Numbered from the stretch's first letter, positions 40,601 through 56,647 are shown. The stretch: 64,000 nucleotides of DNA from Epinephelus fuscoguttatus (GCF_011397635.1 NC_064759.1:23646428-23710427); one strand, 5' to 3'. Notes: a model not told the origin generated them from the letters alone. Numbers and translations are program-made.

Positions 40601-43600
40601 AGCAGAGAAGATTGAATCAACTTGTTAATCTGTTTTTTAAACTGCCACTGTAACCAGCTGACAGTAAGATTAGCCAAGGTGGCCTTGCTCTGTCTGAAGG
40701 TTAAAAAAATTTGACTGTGATGCGATAATTAGTGAATGTCTCTTTTTCACTGCGTGGTGGGACAAGTGGGTCAAAAATGCACTTGCTCAAAGTCAGTTTT
40801 TACTTGCCCCTTTACAAATTGTTGTACTTATTAGCAATTATCAAACAACAACAAAGACTAAAGTTAATCATCATGTGTCGTAGCACCGGCAAGGCTTTGA
40901 GTAGTGGTTGTCAGCATCCCTAGCTACCAGACAAGGGAGATGCTGTTGGCTCTCATTATGGCATTCAAGCATCACTTTTCGGAAACAACCTAGTTTTGTC
41001 CACCTTGCGTCAAACTGCGCAATACATCATTCAGTTTTTCCCACATTCTGTAATACAACTCAACTAAAATCCTGTTTCCAGGATAATTGAAATGCTCGCC
41101 TGTGCTTCAGATCATAAACTTTGTCTTTACCCGCTGCCATTTTCTCACAAGTGCTTATGCAGCTCTCAACAGAGATGAGAAGGATGCAAAATGTCTCACT
41201 CCTTAAGTACGTCCATCATCAGCTCTGGAAAACAATATGTGTTTAATTCTGTTTTACCGCTTTCTTGATCAGGCAAGTGAGTTGCGAGATTTACTAGTGT
41301 GACATGGCATTTTACTTGCCCGTTGCAGTCCTTATTGTTGATCCCTGTTCAGAGATGGCTTTAAGCATTTTTTGGACAGAGCAAGGCTAGCTGTATCCCC
41401 CTGTTCCCAGTCTGAATCTTAAGCTAAGCTAACTGGCTGCCTCATATTTACTGTACAGACATGAGAATGGGACCAATCCTCTCATCTAAGTCTCTGCAAA
41501 AAAGCAAAATGTTGAAATATTCCTGTAATGTTTATAGCACAAATCAAAGACTTTGTGCTTCTTTATGATGAGTAAAACTAAGATATCTCAGCAGTGTATG
41601 TTTAAGCTGAAGAGTCTTTCCTGGAAAATTGTCACCCTGTACACAGAAAGTTTTCACTATTTACAACACACGTTTTGGCATTTTTTTCCTTCCGATTCCT
41701 TTATCTCTGTAGAGTGAGGATGACGATGATAGTGAGGTAGGAGGGTGACTCTGTGTGTAAACAAGTGCATGTATCCTTTCTTTTGTGCCTAACATTTAAC
41801 CAGACTGTGCTGTCATAACTTTGAACAATAATGGGTGTATTTACAAGGACAGGTCATCGATAAACTGACAGGTTCTGTGTGCGTGTGACCTTACAAGAAT
41901 GAGGAAGCTTGAAGGTGATGACAAGGAGAGAAAATGAGGTGTTTGCATGATGTCAGCTGGAGTGTTGAGTGAACCTCACTAGGAGCTGTTGCAGCTACTT
42001 CCTTGTCGAAATGAATCCACCTCAGATTGTTACAAGAAACAGTCAAGGGGATTTTTTTGTCGTGTCACAGAATAAAAAGCACGTTAAATGTGTATGTAAA
42101 ACCTTCAAGTCTGTAAAATGACTAATTATTCTCATTTAGGGCTGAAAAGTGCTGTGTTACTAGTAAAGATTAACCTGTATGATAACTTTAATATTTAAAG
42201 CTTTTTCTTGTGGTGCTTTCCACATACTAAAAGCGCTACAGCATGGAGCTGAGCTTCAGCACTCCTTACTAATATAATGCCTGATATTGTAATCCTGTGC
42301 CCCCCCCCCCCAGAGTGGTAAATTTGGTGGCCCATCAGATGCACAGGAGAGCCAGCCTCAGGGTATCCAGTATGCTGAAGATGCAGCTGAACATGAGAAC
42401 ATGAAGGCTGTACTTAAGAGTAGCTTGCAAAGTGGAGAGAGTGCCACTTCTTCAGTACCAGGCCTCCGTACACGCACCAGAGCCGGCAGCACCAGAGGTA
42501 AGTCTCATAAACATGTTACATTGTTACAGCTCATACGTAGCTTTTATAACACCACCACCCATCCAGTGCTCTGAGATTTTGCATCCCTCTGTGGCCTTAA
42601 CTGCTCCCGCAGCACAGCATGAGCATTTCCGTTTTACTAAGGTAATCCTACCTGAAACCTTTAAGCTAATCTTTCACTAGGTCTGGTATTTTTAGCCATG
42701 CTAGTGGCATGGTTTGAGGGATGGCAATGTCTGTCTGTCAGGCTGTCCACCATTTTGGGCTAGACTAAATGATCTCAACAAGTACAAGACGGATTTCATT
42801 TACATTTTGTCGACAGTATGTTATAAAATCAGGGTTCCTAGGGTTATGGAAAACCTGGACTACTCATAAACTTTTACAATCTCATTTTCCAGGCTTGGAA
42901 AAGTCATGGATTTAGTAAAAATCATAAAAAGCTCTGGAAAAGAAATGAAAATTTGTTGTGTACCATGAAATTCATTGTTACAATACTTTTCTGTAATTAA
43001 CCTTCCATGTAACATATCAAACATAACTATTAGAGATTGGAAAGTTGCTGTTATGTTTCAAAATATAAAATATACCATGCAGTTCTGTTCATGTTGTACA
43101 TTGCGAGTGGTCATTACATTTTATTATGGGTCCTTGGTATGTTGGGAAAAAAAAAAAGAAAAAAAGGGAGTATAGTGCTCTGTCAAATTTTTTTATTAAA
43201 AAATGTCATAGTACAGTATATCATAAAAATGTCACAGTATAGTATGTTGTAAAAAAAATAATAATAATAAAAGAAGTCATGTAAAATTCTCAGTATAGTA
43301 TGTTCAAAAAAGTCATAGTATAGTATGCCGAAAAAGGTCATAGTATAGTATGTTAAAAAAGTCAAAGCATAGTTTGTTTAAAAAAAAGCCATAGTATAGC
43401 ATGTAAAATTCTCAGTATAGTATGTTCAAAAAACGTCCTTAGTATGTTAAAAAAAAAGTCATAGTATAGTATGTTGAAAAAAGTCATCGCAATGTATGTA
43501 CAAGTCTCAGTATAGTATGTTCAAAAAACGTCATAGTAAAGTATGTTGAAAAAAAGTCATAGTATAGAATATCATTAAAAGTTCTATAAAATGCCATATT

Positions 43601-44132
43601 ATACTATGTTAAAAAACAATTCACAGCAGAGTATTTCATTAAATATTTTATTAAAATCTCACAGTGTAGTATGCCATAAAGAAGTTGCAACAAATGCCAA
43701 TAGTATTTCATAAAAGACATCATTGTGTAGTGTATATATCTTCTGTCTTCTTATCCATCCTGCCCTGACTGTTTCAGGGCGTGTTCCCCCATGGTGCTCT
43801 GCCAGTGACGATCCAGTGAACTGCACAGATGATACAGCTGATGAGATCATGGAGAGGATTGTTAGGTCAGCCACTCAGGGGCCCAGTCAGCGGACGCAAC
43901 CTCGGGAGAGGAGACGATCCCGAGCCAACCGAAAATCATGTGAGTCATGTCAGCTTTTGGCTAAGTGGCATAATTAATTTATCACACAGAGAAATGCAAT
44001 CAGCTGCTGGTGCAAACATAATAATACACTCTTCTTCCTGTGTGCACAGTGAGGAGGACACTGAAGAACGGTCTGACAACAGAGGAGGCAAATGCTCTCG
44101 GCTTGTCCAGTGGTTCAGAGATGCAGGTGTGA
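3091..44132 (+). CDS. fhod3: Formin FHOD3 (5'-partial, 25 exons visible)
   Basis: Diaphanous-related formin of the FHOD family. By family knowledge it nucleates or bundles actin and in mammals is needed for sarcomere assembly in heart. Exons: 3091-3158, 4498-4603, 20626-20720, 21797-21908, 22849-22943, 23668-23811, 23905-24152, 25643-25777, 27179-27241, 27720-27830, 27974-28108, 28235-28285, 28953-29143, 30534-31085, 31173-32092, 32541-32699, 33889-34071, 37940-38059, 38915-39076, 39296-39486, 39691-39883, 41713-41736, 42314-42497, 43778-43939, 44050-44132. All junctions are AG/GT and phase-compatible, giving 1494 codons plus TGA. FHOD3 rather than FHOD1 is called from DID segments such as [20 protein letters not shown] and from the linker stretch [11 protein letters not shown] followed by a charged coil, which FHOD1 lacks. 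Approximate residues in this partial protein: DID 1-205, coil 400-475, FH1 890-940, FH2 947-1345, DAD 1430-1450. The GTPase-binding exons lie left of the window. Teleosts have two co-orthologues (a/b) and I cannot say which this is. Confidence 0.95.
5290..5535 (+). mobile_element. tRNA-derived SINE
   Basis: It begins GGGGCAGCAGTAGGTTAG and has a degraded B-box-like CAGCTCAAATCC, then a body with GAGGTGCCAGTTTGTCTCCT and TGCCCTTGAGCAAGGCAC. I recognise this as a SINE family common in percomorph fish. The box mutations suggest an old copy. Ends are approximate. Confidence 0.7.
7914..8453. mobile_element. TTAA-flanked MITE (Kolobok/piggyBac-like target)
   Basis: The 540-bp element has imperfect terminal inverted repeats (AGGGACAGCTCACC at left; its complement GGTGAACCGTCCCT at right) and is flanked on each side by TTAA (7910-7913 and 8454-8457). 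The inverted similarity extends inward: left CTCTTACCTGTGGAGCTGTT and right (reversed) CTCTTACCTGTAGTGCTATC, over roughly 100 bp. It carries no coding capacity. TTAA duplication points to a piggyBac- or Kolobok-type transposase acting in trans (inference). Confidence 0.8.
9185..9533 (+). mobile_element. SINE with tRNA-like head
   Basis: The head GTTAGCACTGTCTCCTCACA and B-box GGTTCAATCCC are followed by a body with TGTGCGGAGTTTGCATGTTC, TCCTCCCACAGTCCAAAGAC and CAGCTGGGATAGGCTCCAGC, ending in short AATG repeats. This body is one of the commonest teleost interspersed repeats as I know them. The copy is nearly full length. Confidence 0.8.
10793..11262. repeat. Interspersed repeat (teleost, unclassified)
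   Basis: This begins ATGGCCACTTGGGGCTGGCT, includes GCAGAAATAAACATG and GGTCTCTATAGCTAATTTCC, and ends CATCATTTTATACAGTCTAT. I recognise the text as a repeat frequent in percomorph introns but cannot name the family. The terminal TTTATACAGTCTAT recurs at about 36556, suggesting the two share an end. Confidence 0.55.
14325..14572 (+). mobile_element. 5'-truncated SINE, same body as at 9185
   Basis: It contains CCTCCCACAGTCCAAAGACA, GGTGTGAATGTGTGTGTGAATGG and CCAGGGTGTACGCTGCCTCTC, then a degraded GGATAAGCAG-AATGAATG tail. The tRNA-like head is missing, as expected for incomplete reverse transcription. Confidence 0.75.
14750..15100. repeat. Possible MITE fragment related to 29544-30240
   Basis: CTTCATTGACAAAAACAGTAA and TTATTGTGTGACTTTGG resemble parts of the element at 29.5-30.2 kb (CCATTGACAAAAACAGTAA, TTATTGTGTCTCTTTGG) in the same order and similar spacing. 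The ends are not resolved. Confidence 0.4.
20626..23811 (+). CDS. fhod3: fhod3 exons: remainder of DID and dimerisation region
   Basis: Four exons follow the 16-kb intron: 20626-20720 ([20 protein letters not shown]), 21797-21908 ([20 protein letters not shown]), 22849-22943 ([20 protein letters not shown]) and 23668-23811 ([20 protein letters not shown], ending QFNIYE). They complete the armadillo-like DID. The spelling is close to mammalian FHOD3 ([20 protein letters not shown]), whereas FHOD1 reads FVDGMLG at the matching place. No frame breaks are seen. Confidence 0.93.
20721..25642 (+). other. fhod3 introns between DID exons and the first cassette exon
   Basis: The non-exonic parts (20721-21796, 21909-22848, 22944-23667, 23812-23904, 24153-25642) hold no clear transposon or RNA gene. 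The 93-bp intron 23812-23904 is very short. The 1.5-kb intron 24153-25642 ends in a long C/T tract before the acidic exon. Confidence 0.6.
23905..24152 (+). CDS. fhod3: fhod3 exon: basic/Ser linker after DID
   Basis: A 248-bp exon begins [17 protein letters not shown] and continues through an arginine-rich stretch ([22 protein letters not shown]) into a Ser/Pro/Ala segment. The RRxS and RRHS sites are the form preferred by basophilic kinases such as PKA (inference). The exon ends with two bases of a codon (AG), the same 3' phase shared by the following cassette exons, so any of those can be joined or skipped without a frameshift. Confidence 0.9.
25643..25777 (+). CDS. fhod3: fhod3 probable cassette exon, Glu/Asp-rich
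   Basis: The 135-bp segment lies between a CACAG acceptor and a CAG/GTATTT donor, with start and end phase identical to its neighbours (45 codons, frame-neutral). About 30 consecutive residues are almost all Glu or Asp, built on GAG/GGA triplets, followed by [13 protein letters not shown]. Acidic runs this long are often length-variable and intrinsically disordered. I infer alternative splicing from the neutral phase and the low-complexity content; the sequence does not prove it. Confidence 0.7.
25913..26083 (+). CDS. fhod3: fhod3 candidate extra cassette exon (weak)
   Basis: After a CATCCTAG acceptor an open stretch of 171 bp (57 codons) in the phase of the surrounding exons reads [15 protein letters not shown], later [15 protein letters not shown], and can end at a weak TTG/GTGTGT donor. 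Length divisible by three, matching phase at both ends and protein-like Ser/Pro composition favour a cassette exon. I do not recognise the residues from FHOD3, and the donor is poor, so chance openness remains possible. Confidence 0.3.
27179..27830 (+). CDS. fhod3: fhod3 probable cassette exons in the linker
   Basis: Two frame-neutral exons: 27179-27241 (63 bp, [20 protein letters not shown]) and 27720-27830 (111 bp, [20 protein letters not shown] and onward to TVDR). Both start after one base and end two bases into an AG|N codon, like the exon at 25643. Splice sites are clear (CTTCAG/TC, AAAG/GTAAGG; TTTTAACAG/AA, GACAG/GTTGG). The content is Ser/Thr/Pro-rich disordered linker between DID and the coiled coil. 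The mammalian gene has muscle-specific exons in this part of the protein; I cannot assign one-to-one equivalence. Confidence 0.75.
27974..29143 (+). CDS. fhod3: fhod3 exons: charged coiled coil
   Basis: Exons 27974-28108, 28235-28285 and 28953-29143 encode [20 protein letters not shown], a run of alternating Arg/Glu that continues as [17 protein letters not shown] and [16 protein letters not shown], then a Ser/Thr-rich tail. The first part is nearly identical to mammalian FHOD3 and is the best paralogue-diagnostic stretch in the gene. The heptad-compatible charge pattern predicts a single long helix. The middle exon is only 51 bp. Confidence 0.92.
29544..30240. mobile_element. MITE-like inverted-repeat element
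   Basis: Terminal inverted repeats: AAAGGAATATTTCACC at left and GGTGAAGTATTCCTTT at right. They differ at one position and continue inward (AATCCAAAAATTGAGAAAA on the left against TTTTCTCAGTTTTTGGATTC on the right). About 700 bp in a fhod3 intron with no coding sequence. I could not settle the target-site duplication or the superfamily. Confidence 0.7.
30534..31085 (+). CDS. fhod3: fhod3 exon: long acidic disordered region
   Basis: A 552-bp exon (184 codons) starts [20 protein letters not shown]. It is dominated by Glu, Asp, Val and Gln with repeated SEP/PEP motifs and ends in a Ser block ([14 protein letters not shown]) plus EEKLTDIEA. This matches the position and character of the poorly conserved acidic insert of mammalian FHOD3. 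The strong purine bias makes long meaningless open frames on the opposite strand. Confidence 0.88.
31086..31172 (+). other. fhod3: fhod3 intron of 87 nt, stop-free and frame-neutral
   Basis: This short intron (GTATGA...CAACAG) separates the acidic exon from the GQWTQ exon. Its 87 nt are 29 codons with no stop in the reading frame, so a retained form would still give full-length protein with 29 extra, largely hydrophobic or Ser/Ile-rich residues. I call it an intron because the flanking residues then join as EAGQWTQC, matching mammalian FHOD3. Confidence 0.8.
31173..32092 (+). CDS. fhod3: fhod3 exon: pre-FH1, FH1 and start of FH2
   Basis: This 920-bp exon is the largest in the gene. It opens [20 protein letters not shown], a block strongly conserved in FHOD3, followed by a helical/acidic region. 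Bases about 31741-31890 encode FH1: at least five runs of four to six prolines separated by LCNVAL, LFGC, LLGKMM and FMAPI, the track that recruits profilin-actin. FH2 begins at [15 protein letters not shown], whose Trp belongs to the lasso that holds the FH2 dimer together. The exon ends KSKELPVTK. Confidence 0.94.
32541..39883 (+). CDS. fhod3: fhod3 exons: FH2 actin-nucleating domain
   Basis: Six exons (32541-32699, 33889-34071, 37940-38059, 38915-39076, 39296-39486, 39691-39883) complete FH2. Landmarks: [11 protein letters not shown], containing the Ile equivalent to the actin-contact Ile of yeast Bni1; [21 protein letters not shown], the GNxxN signature; [13 protein letters not shown]; and [18 protein letters not shown] leading into [16 protein letters not shown]. 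No stop or frameshift is seen, so the catalytic domain looks intact. The 3.9-kb intron 34072-37939 carries the Tc1 relic and a SINE. Confidence 0.94.
34499..36122. mobile_element. Tc1-like transposon with 285-bp inverted repeats, inactivated
   Basis: The 1624-bp element is flanked by TA (34497-34498 and 36123-36124). Left inverted repeat 34499-34783, right 35838-36122, both starting CACTGAACAAAAATATAAAC and differing at only a few sites, with a further inverted match at the inner edge (GGCCACTCTGAAATGTGCAG). Long inverted repeats of this size are of the IR/DR kind seen in several fish Tc1 families. The internal transposase gene is on the minus strand and broken. It lies in the fhod3 intron between FH2 exons. 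Confidence 0.92.
34819..35824 (-). pseudogene. Tc1-family transposase relic (DD34E)
   Basis: From ATG at 35824 the frame gives [20 protein letters not shown], a paired-like helix-turn-helix N-terminus, then [18 protein letters not shown]. It is broken by a Trp-to-stop change after RWRLAR (about 35393), a small indel near VWRG (about 35320), an Arg-codon TGA after DRRI (34979) and a further TGA near the end. The catalytic remnants are MDESQF, HDNARPH and SPIEHVWD, with exactly 34 residues between the second Asp and the Glu. TGA at former CGA and TGG codons is typical of CpG decay. No active enzyme can come from this copy. Confidence 0.9.
36196..36388 (+). mobile_element. tRNA-derived SINE with 15-bp target duplication
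   Basis: GGGGCGTCGGTGGCTTGGTG begins a tRNA-like head with an A-box-like TGGCTTGGTGGTGG and a perfect B-box GGTTCGACTCC (36261-36271). The body includes CCCTTTGCTGCGTGTCACTC and CAAATAAAGGCTAAAAATGC, then a poly(A) tail. It is flanked by identical 15-mers AAACTACCTTAAATG at 36181-36195 and 36389-36403, the mark of LINE-mediated retroposition. The intact duplication and B-box indicate a fairly young copy. Confidence 0.92.
36461..37360. repeat. Interspersed repeat cluster
   Basis: Two repeat texts I recognise from teleost introns lie side by side: CACCAGGGGGCAATCAAGATG to TTTATACAGTCTATG, and TTTAGCATAAAGACTGGAAA through CTAAGCTAACTGACTGC to the poly(T) near 37360. A related GCTAAGCTAACTGGCTGCC block lies at about 41413. 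Neither has coding capacity. Boundaries are approximate. Confidence 0.5.
37361..37939 (+). other. fhod3 intron, no feature seen
   Basis: Remainder of the intron before the exon at 37940. There is a 16-nt T run just upstream, and otherwise nothing I can assign. Confidence 0.5.
39884..41712 (+). other. fhod3 intron upstream of the micro-exon
   Basis: No coding signal. A repeat fragment with AGCAAGGCTAGCTGTATCCC and GCTAAGCTAACTGGCTGCC occupies about 41350-41530, close upstream of the micro-exon. I see no strong, obviously conserved splicing-enhancer block by eye. Confidence 0.5.
41713..41736 (+). CDS. fhod3: fhod3 24-nt micro-exon SEDDDDSE (muscle CK2 motif)
   Basis: The segment lies between TCTGTAG and GTAGGAG and encodes exactly eight residues, SEDDDDSE, in phase 0 at both ends. 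It sits after FH2 (..RGKMITD) and before SGKFGG. Mammalian muscle FHOD3 has an eight-residue alternative exon at this place with the motif T(D/E)5XE, phosphorylated by casein kinase 2 and linked to myofibril targeting. Here the phospho-acceptor is Ser, so the motif reads S(D/E)5XE. Skipping it leaves the frame intact. Assignment as the muscle exon rests on position, length and motif together. Confidence 0.85.
42314..44132 (+). CDS. fhod3: fhod3 exons: C-terminal tail, DAD and ROCK-type sites
   Basis: Exons 42314-42497, 43778-43939 and 44050-44132. The middle one contains [16 protein letters not shown], the diaphanous autoregulatory domain, followed by [12 protein letters not shown]; the last continues [19 protein letters not shown] and ends SEMQV then TGA. 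The Ser/Ser/Thr in RRRS-RKS-RRT line up with the three ROCK sites whose phosphorylation opens FHOD1. The acceptor at 42314 follows an unusually long run of C. Confidence 0.93.
43196..43680. repeat. Degenerate AT-rich minisatellite
   Basis: About 15 or more imperfect tandem copies of a unit resembling GTCATAGTATAGTATGTTAAAAAA (units 24-35 bp, differing mainly in the A run and in CATAGTATAG variants). It fills much of the fhod3 intron between the exons ending 42497 and starting 43778. Confidence 0.85.
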
Positions 44133-46518
44133 GCTGGACATGAGGACGCCTGGAAGCCCTTTCACTGCCCCTCCAACGCCTACACCCAACCTGGCAACCC
44201 ACTCCATTCTGGCTTGGCACTAAAATCCCCTCCCCAGCTTTGATGAGTTGACCTCATCTTCATGCGTTTGGTTCACATAAGCTTGACACAAGTGCTTCCT
44301 GAAGAGAGTGGAGAAAAGGTTTTATTCATGGACTGATGGACTGATGGTCAGAGCGAGCAGAAACAGAGCGCTGCATTCAAACCACTAAGCTTCGCTATTG
44401 CTGGATAAACATCGACGACGTGCACTCACAAGGCTTAATCATGATCATCCTTCGAACGTGACATTGCATACAAACACCCACACAATAGTGTGATTTTTTT
44501 AGGGCGGAGGGTATCAAGAGTTGGCAATGCTTCGATCTCAGTGGCCTTGATTGAATCCAAAGGGTAAGAAGTGCGGTACAGACACTAAACTCCCCGCTGC
44601 TTGGGTTTAGTGTCAGCCCTGCAGCTTTGGTGACGAACTGAAAGACACTTCATCTGTTGAATAGATGGCTTTGTGCAGCGGGTTGTTCTGTTTTAATACT
44701 ACTGTGGTAGTTTTGTGTTTCTTTTCATTTTGCTCAAGAAGGTGCTCAAATAAGGAACAATTGCACTGGAAGTAAAAGTTGGGTATCAATGGAATGTGAA
44801 ATCCTTGACACTGATGAACCACTGACATCTGAAAATATACTCAACAGTTTAACCAGCAAATCAACAGTAGCACAGTTTTTAATATCTAATCAAAAAGTGG
44901 ACATGTTCGAGGCAGATGAGCATCTCACGCTTCATTAAATGTCTGTTAGTCGACTAGATGAGAAGGAATTTATCAGAGGAGCGACTATTTTTAAAGTCGT
45001 TGACGTTAGGACTGGTGATGCCACTAGTTTCAGACTAATGCTCATCAACATTTTTAGCTTCAACAAACGTCGACATCATGTGACCTCTTCTCACTGATGG
45101 ACTGAACAGCAGGAGAGTTTTAGGAAGGCAGGTGCAGTGTTACAGGTGAGCAGTCTTCACATAGCGATTTATTTTCTAGGAACTATGAGCTGCACATTTC
45201 AGAGTGCCTTTCAGAGACAGTTATTTATTACAACGTTTTCAGGGACATATACTCAAGAAAATGTTACTACAGATGTGCAGTCCGCGAGGGTGCGAGAGGA
45301 TAATACTGCAATGTGTATCGTTCACGAGCTGTGATTTATTTTTAACCAGTGTTTTTAAAAAAAAAACTTGTCCTGGCAATTTTTTTTCCATGTTATGTCT
45401 TGGATCAAATAGTATGTTATGAAGATAGCTTTAAAGTATTTATGACAACTTAGGGATTGGTCATGCACATTAGCTGTAACCTGTTGCCTTACTGTAGAAT
45501 AACGCATTGTTCCACTCTAGTCGAGATCTACGTTCAAATGTTCACGATAGACCAGGCCAAATTATTGTGTAGTTTAACTGGCGTCACTGGAGATCTCAGC
45601 TTGTTATTCACCCAACAGGCGGAGCTTCATTCTCACTATGAATGTGAACATCAGGTTACAAGACAGTTAGTAAAATGGACGCACATGAAATCTCCATTAT
45701 TTATCTGTATTGAAGTGAATAAGAAGGAGCCCGCGGTTTAGCTTCTCGTTTATGCAGGTCTTTATTTGAACTATCGATGAGCTCATTGTGCTATTAATCA
45801 ATGTGGAACAACCTTGGCTAAATTTATAACATGCATCATTTCAGTTTATATCATGGCATGGAAAATCCATTAGCTGGTTTCACACTGTGATGGAAACATA
45901 GCCATTGAGAGGAAAAAGAATCTAGCGCTACATCACGATGAAGCTACGTAAAAACACACCAGCAGTACATGTTTTTTGTTTTGTTTAGAATGAACTGAAA
46001 ACTATTCAGCACCTTAGACTCAATGTGTAGCATGCAGCTTATTAGAACTGAATTTTTTTTGGGGGGGGGGGGGGGGGGGGCGCATCGTGTTTCCCAGATT
46101 GTACTGATTTTTGTCGAGACAGAATAGATGTGTAAAGTAATATAGGGGGGAATGCTGTAAAATGATGTACATGTCATGACTGTCTTTATGGGTTTTTTTT
46201 GCTCCATGTGTAGAATAGTGTATCATAGACTAAAAGCAGTATTATTCTAAATATAATTTAAGCAAACCAAGCCATGCATGGTTTAAAAAGGTGTCACTTC
46301 TGCTTGATTTCAAAAAAAAAAAAAAAAAAAAAAAAAGGAGGTTCACTTTGGTTCTCAGAGCTGTAGGTTTGTGTTATTAAACCTTTTCACTTCACGGACT
46401 GTTAACGTGAACAATCGTGGTCAAACGCGCAGTGATGAAATTCACCAGCTAGTCCTGTGGAATCCCTTAGAAGCCTTTTGATTTCATTGCACTCGACGTT
46501 TTCTTCTTTTAACATTAG

Positions 46519-46526
46519 CTCACACA

Positions 46527-46558
<32 letters not shown>
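46519..46558. repeat. (CA)n microsatellite in fhod3 3'UTR
   Basis: About 20 CA units with one early interruption (ACACTCAC). Confidence 0.95.
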
Positions 46559-46559
<1 letters not shown>

Positions 46560-46662
46560 TGCTGCCTGTGCCATAACATCACTGTGGAACTTGGACCCAA
46601 GTGCTATACAACCAAGGCTTCGATTGCGTCTGTGCCCACAGCAAAAACTATGTAACAAGTTC

Positions 46663-46668
46663 AATAAA
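46663..46668 (+). terminator. Candidate poly(A) signal of fhod3
   Basis: Canonical AATAAA followed within 30-40 bp by a T/GT-rich element (TTTTTTTTGTACTGTACC). Confidence 0.55.
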
Positions 46669-46779
46669 AAGGCTCATTAAAACATCTTTTGACTATTTTT
46701 TTTTGTACTGTACCTTGCAAATGTGCTCTTTTAGAAAACAAAGTATCCCATCTAACACTTTTAGGACAGAAACGGCAAA

Positions 46780-48335
46780 CAAGAAAAACTTAAGCCTCTT
46801 TATTTTCAGTCCACACAACCCATGCTTCAAGTCACTTTTATTCAAGAGCATACAGAGGTCGATGACAAGCTTCACCAATATAGCTCATCTGGGGTTTACA
46901 CATGGCCGTCATACAGACCTCATTTGGTCTTGTTTAAAATTCCTATACGTCCACAGGTGTTATGGATCTAAATGTGATTATGGTTTGCTTTTTATAAATT
47001 GCAGAGACATAATGATGAACACGACAGCTACCTACAAAAAAGGGGGGAAAAGGTTGGAAAATACAATTGAGCATCAAAAAGAAAAAAAAAAAGCACAAAA
47101 AATAAAAATCAGCTGAAACAGTCTCAGCAAATCCAGTGCAACCCAAGACATGTTCTGCTTTATACTAGCTGAAAACTAAAAAAAAAAAAAAAACAAGGGC
47201 ACATATTAAGAGTTATATAATTTGTATATCCTGATCATAATTCAAATTTATCAATGTACATTTTTCCCTGAACAATTACTTTTGCACAGTACCTCTGAAT
47301 TGTATAGATAAATTACAAAATGGAGTATTCCCTTTCCACCAGACATGATTTACTTTGTAAAACCCCTGAATGACTGACAGGCAGAAAGCTCTTATGCTGT
47401 TTACATTTTATATTGCTACATTTTTTTTTTAAACAAAGATTAACAAAGGGATTTTTCAGTTTTGCATATTTTCTTAGGTTTGTGGTTTTGGTGTGCATCT
47501 GCACCAATAAAGTCAAATTATTACTGAAATAGCACCAAAATACAAACACCTGACGGGCGTTCATTCAAAGTGTGTTTTAGAAATAGTACATAGCAAGTGT
47601 GCAGTGCAGTTTAATCGTTAACCACAAAGTGATTAGATTTATAAAATGGCAAAGAAGTAAACAACACTAACTGTATATTACCAGACACATAAAGCTGATC
47701 CTCAATCAACGCGGACAAGTCGGACCTGACAGCTGCAACCACTGACTCGTCTTCTATTGCAGGGTCACTGTTAGGATTCAATCGTCTGCAATGAATACAA
47801 GTAAACTCAGAGCTGTTGTTGGACACAGTTCCCGGCGACTGTTTGGTACGATTATATTCTTTTAGAGCTGGCTTAATTTAGAAACTAGAAAAAGGAGACT
47901 ATGTCCTTGATGCATACACATGATTCAGGTTGCCTTCCTTTAAAAAATAGATTTTGGGGATCAGCTCAGTTGGAGAAACAACCGAAGCTTGACGTGTGAG
48001 GTGTTTAAAAAGCTTATATAAAAATGTATACCCAAATTATAGCTCCTGTGAGGGAAATATGTAAATGTTTACATTTTTAAAAATACTTTTTTTTTTTTTT
48101 TTTTTAAACCATAGTTACTCATGAAGTTAATTCAACACATAGCACCAGCTTGTAGATCATGCCAAGCCCTGGGTTTGGTCTAAAGAGCAAATCTGTGCTG
48201 CACTAAAATAAGTGTAACCCAGACAGCAGTGAGACAAATTGACAAATCTTCAAAGAACTTAAAGTGCCACTCCAGTCCCACTCCAGCTTCCCAGACTTCA
48301 GCTATCTAAACCTAACCACAGTACGCGTTTCCTAT
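46780..48335 (-). other. rxrb: rxrb 3'UTR
   Basis: AT-rich, non-coding sequence between the rxrb TAG and the candidate signal at 46799-46804. It holds several poly(A)/poly(T) runs (47177-47193, 48085-48106). No ORF with family resemblance is present. Confidence 0.55.
46799..46804 (-). terminator. Candidate poly(A) signal of rxrb
   Basis: TTTATT on the plus strand, i.e. AATAAA for the minus-strand transcript, about 1.5 kb after the rxrb stop codon. Other weaker signals exist further upstream, so usage is uncertain. Confidence 0.45.

Positions 48336-56647
<8,312 letters not shown>

Larger units (their letters stand above)
44133..46685 (+). other. fhod3: fhod3 3'UTR
   Basis: From the TGA at 44130-44132 to just past the AATAAA at 46663-46668. 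The region is AT-rich with no coding exon. It contains simple repeats: T8G20 at 46053-46080, an A run at 46312-46336 and a CA array at 46519-46558. A UTR of about 2.5 kb fits a long vertebrate terminal exon, but the true cleavage site cannot be fixed from sequence and earlier signals may be used. Confidence 0.65.

Noticed and set aside
46601..47116. 171-codon plus-strand open frame across the gene boundary
   Set aside because: It runs through the fhod3 poly(A) region and rxrb 3'UTR in the sense opposite to rxrb, is low-complexity and Lys-rich at the end, and shows no domain.
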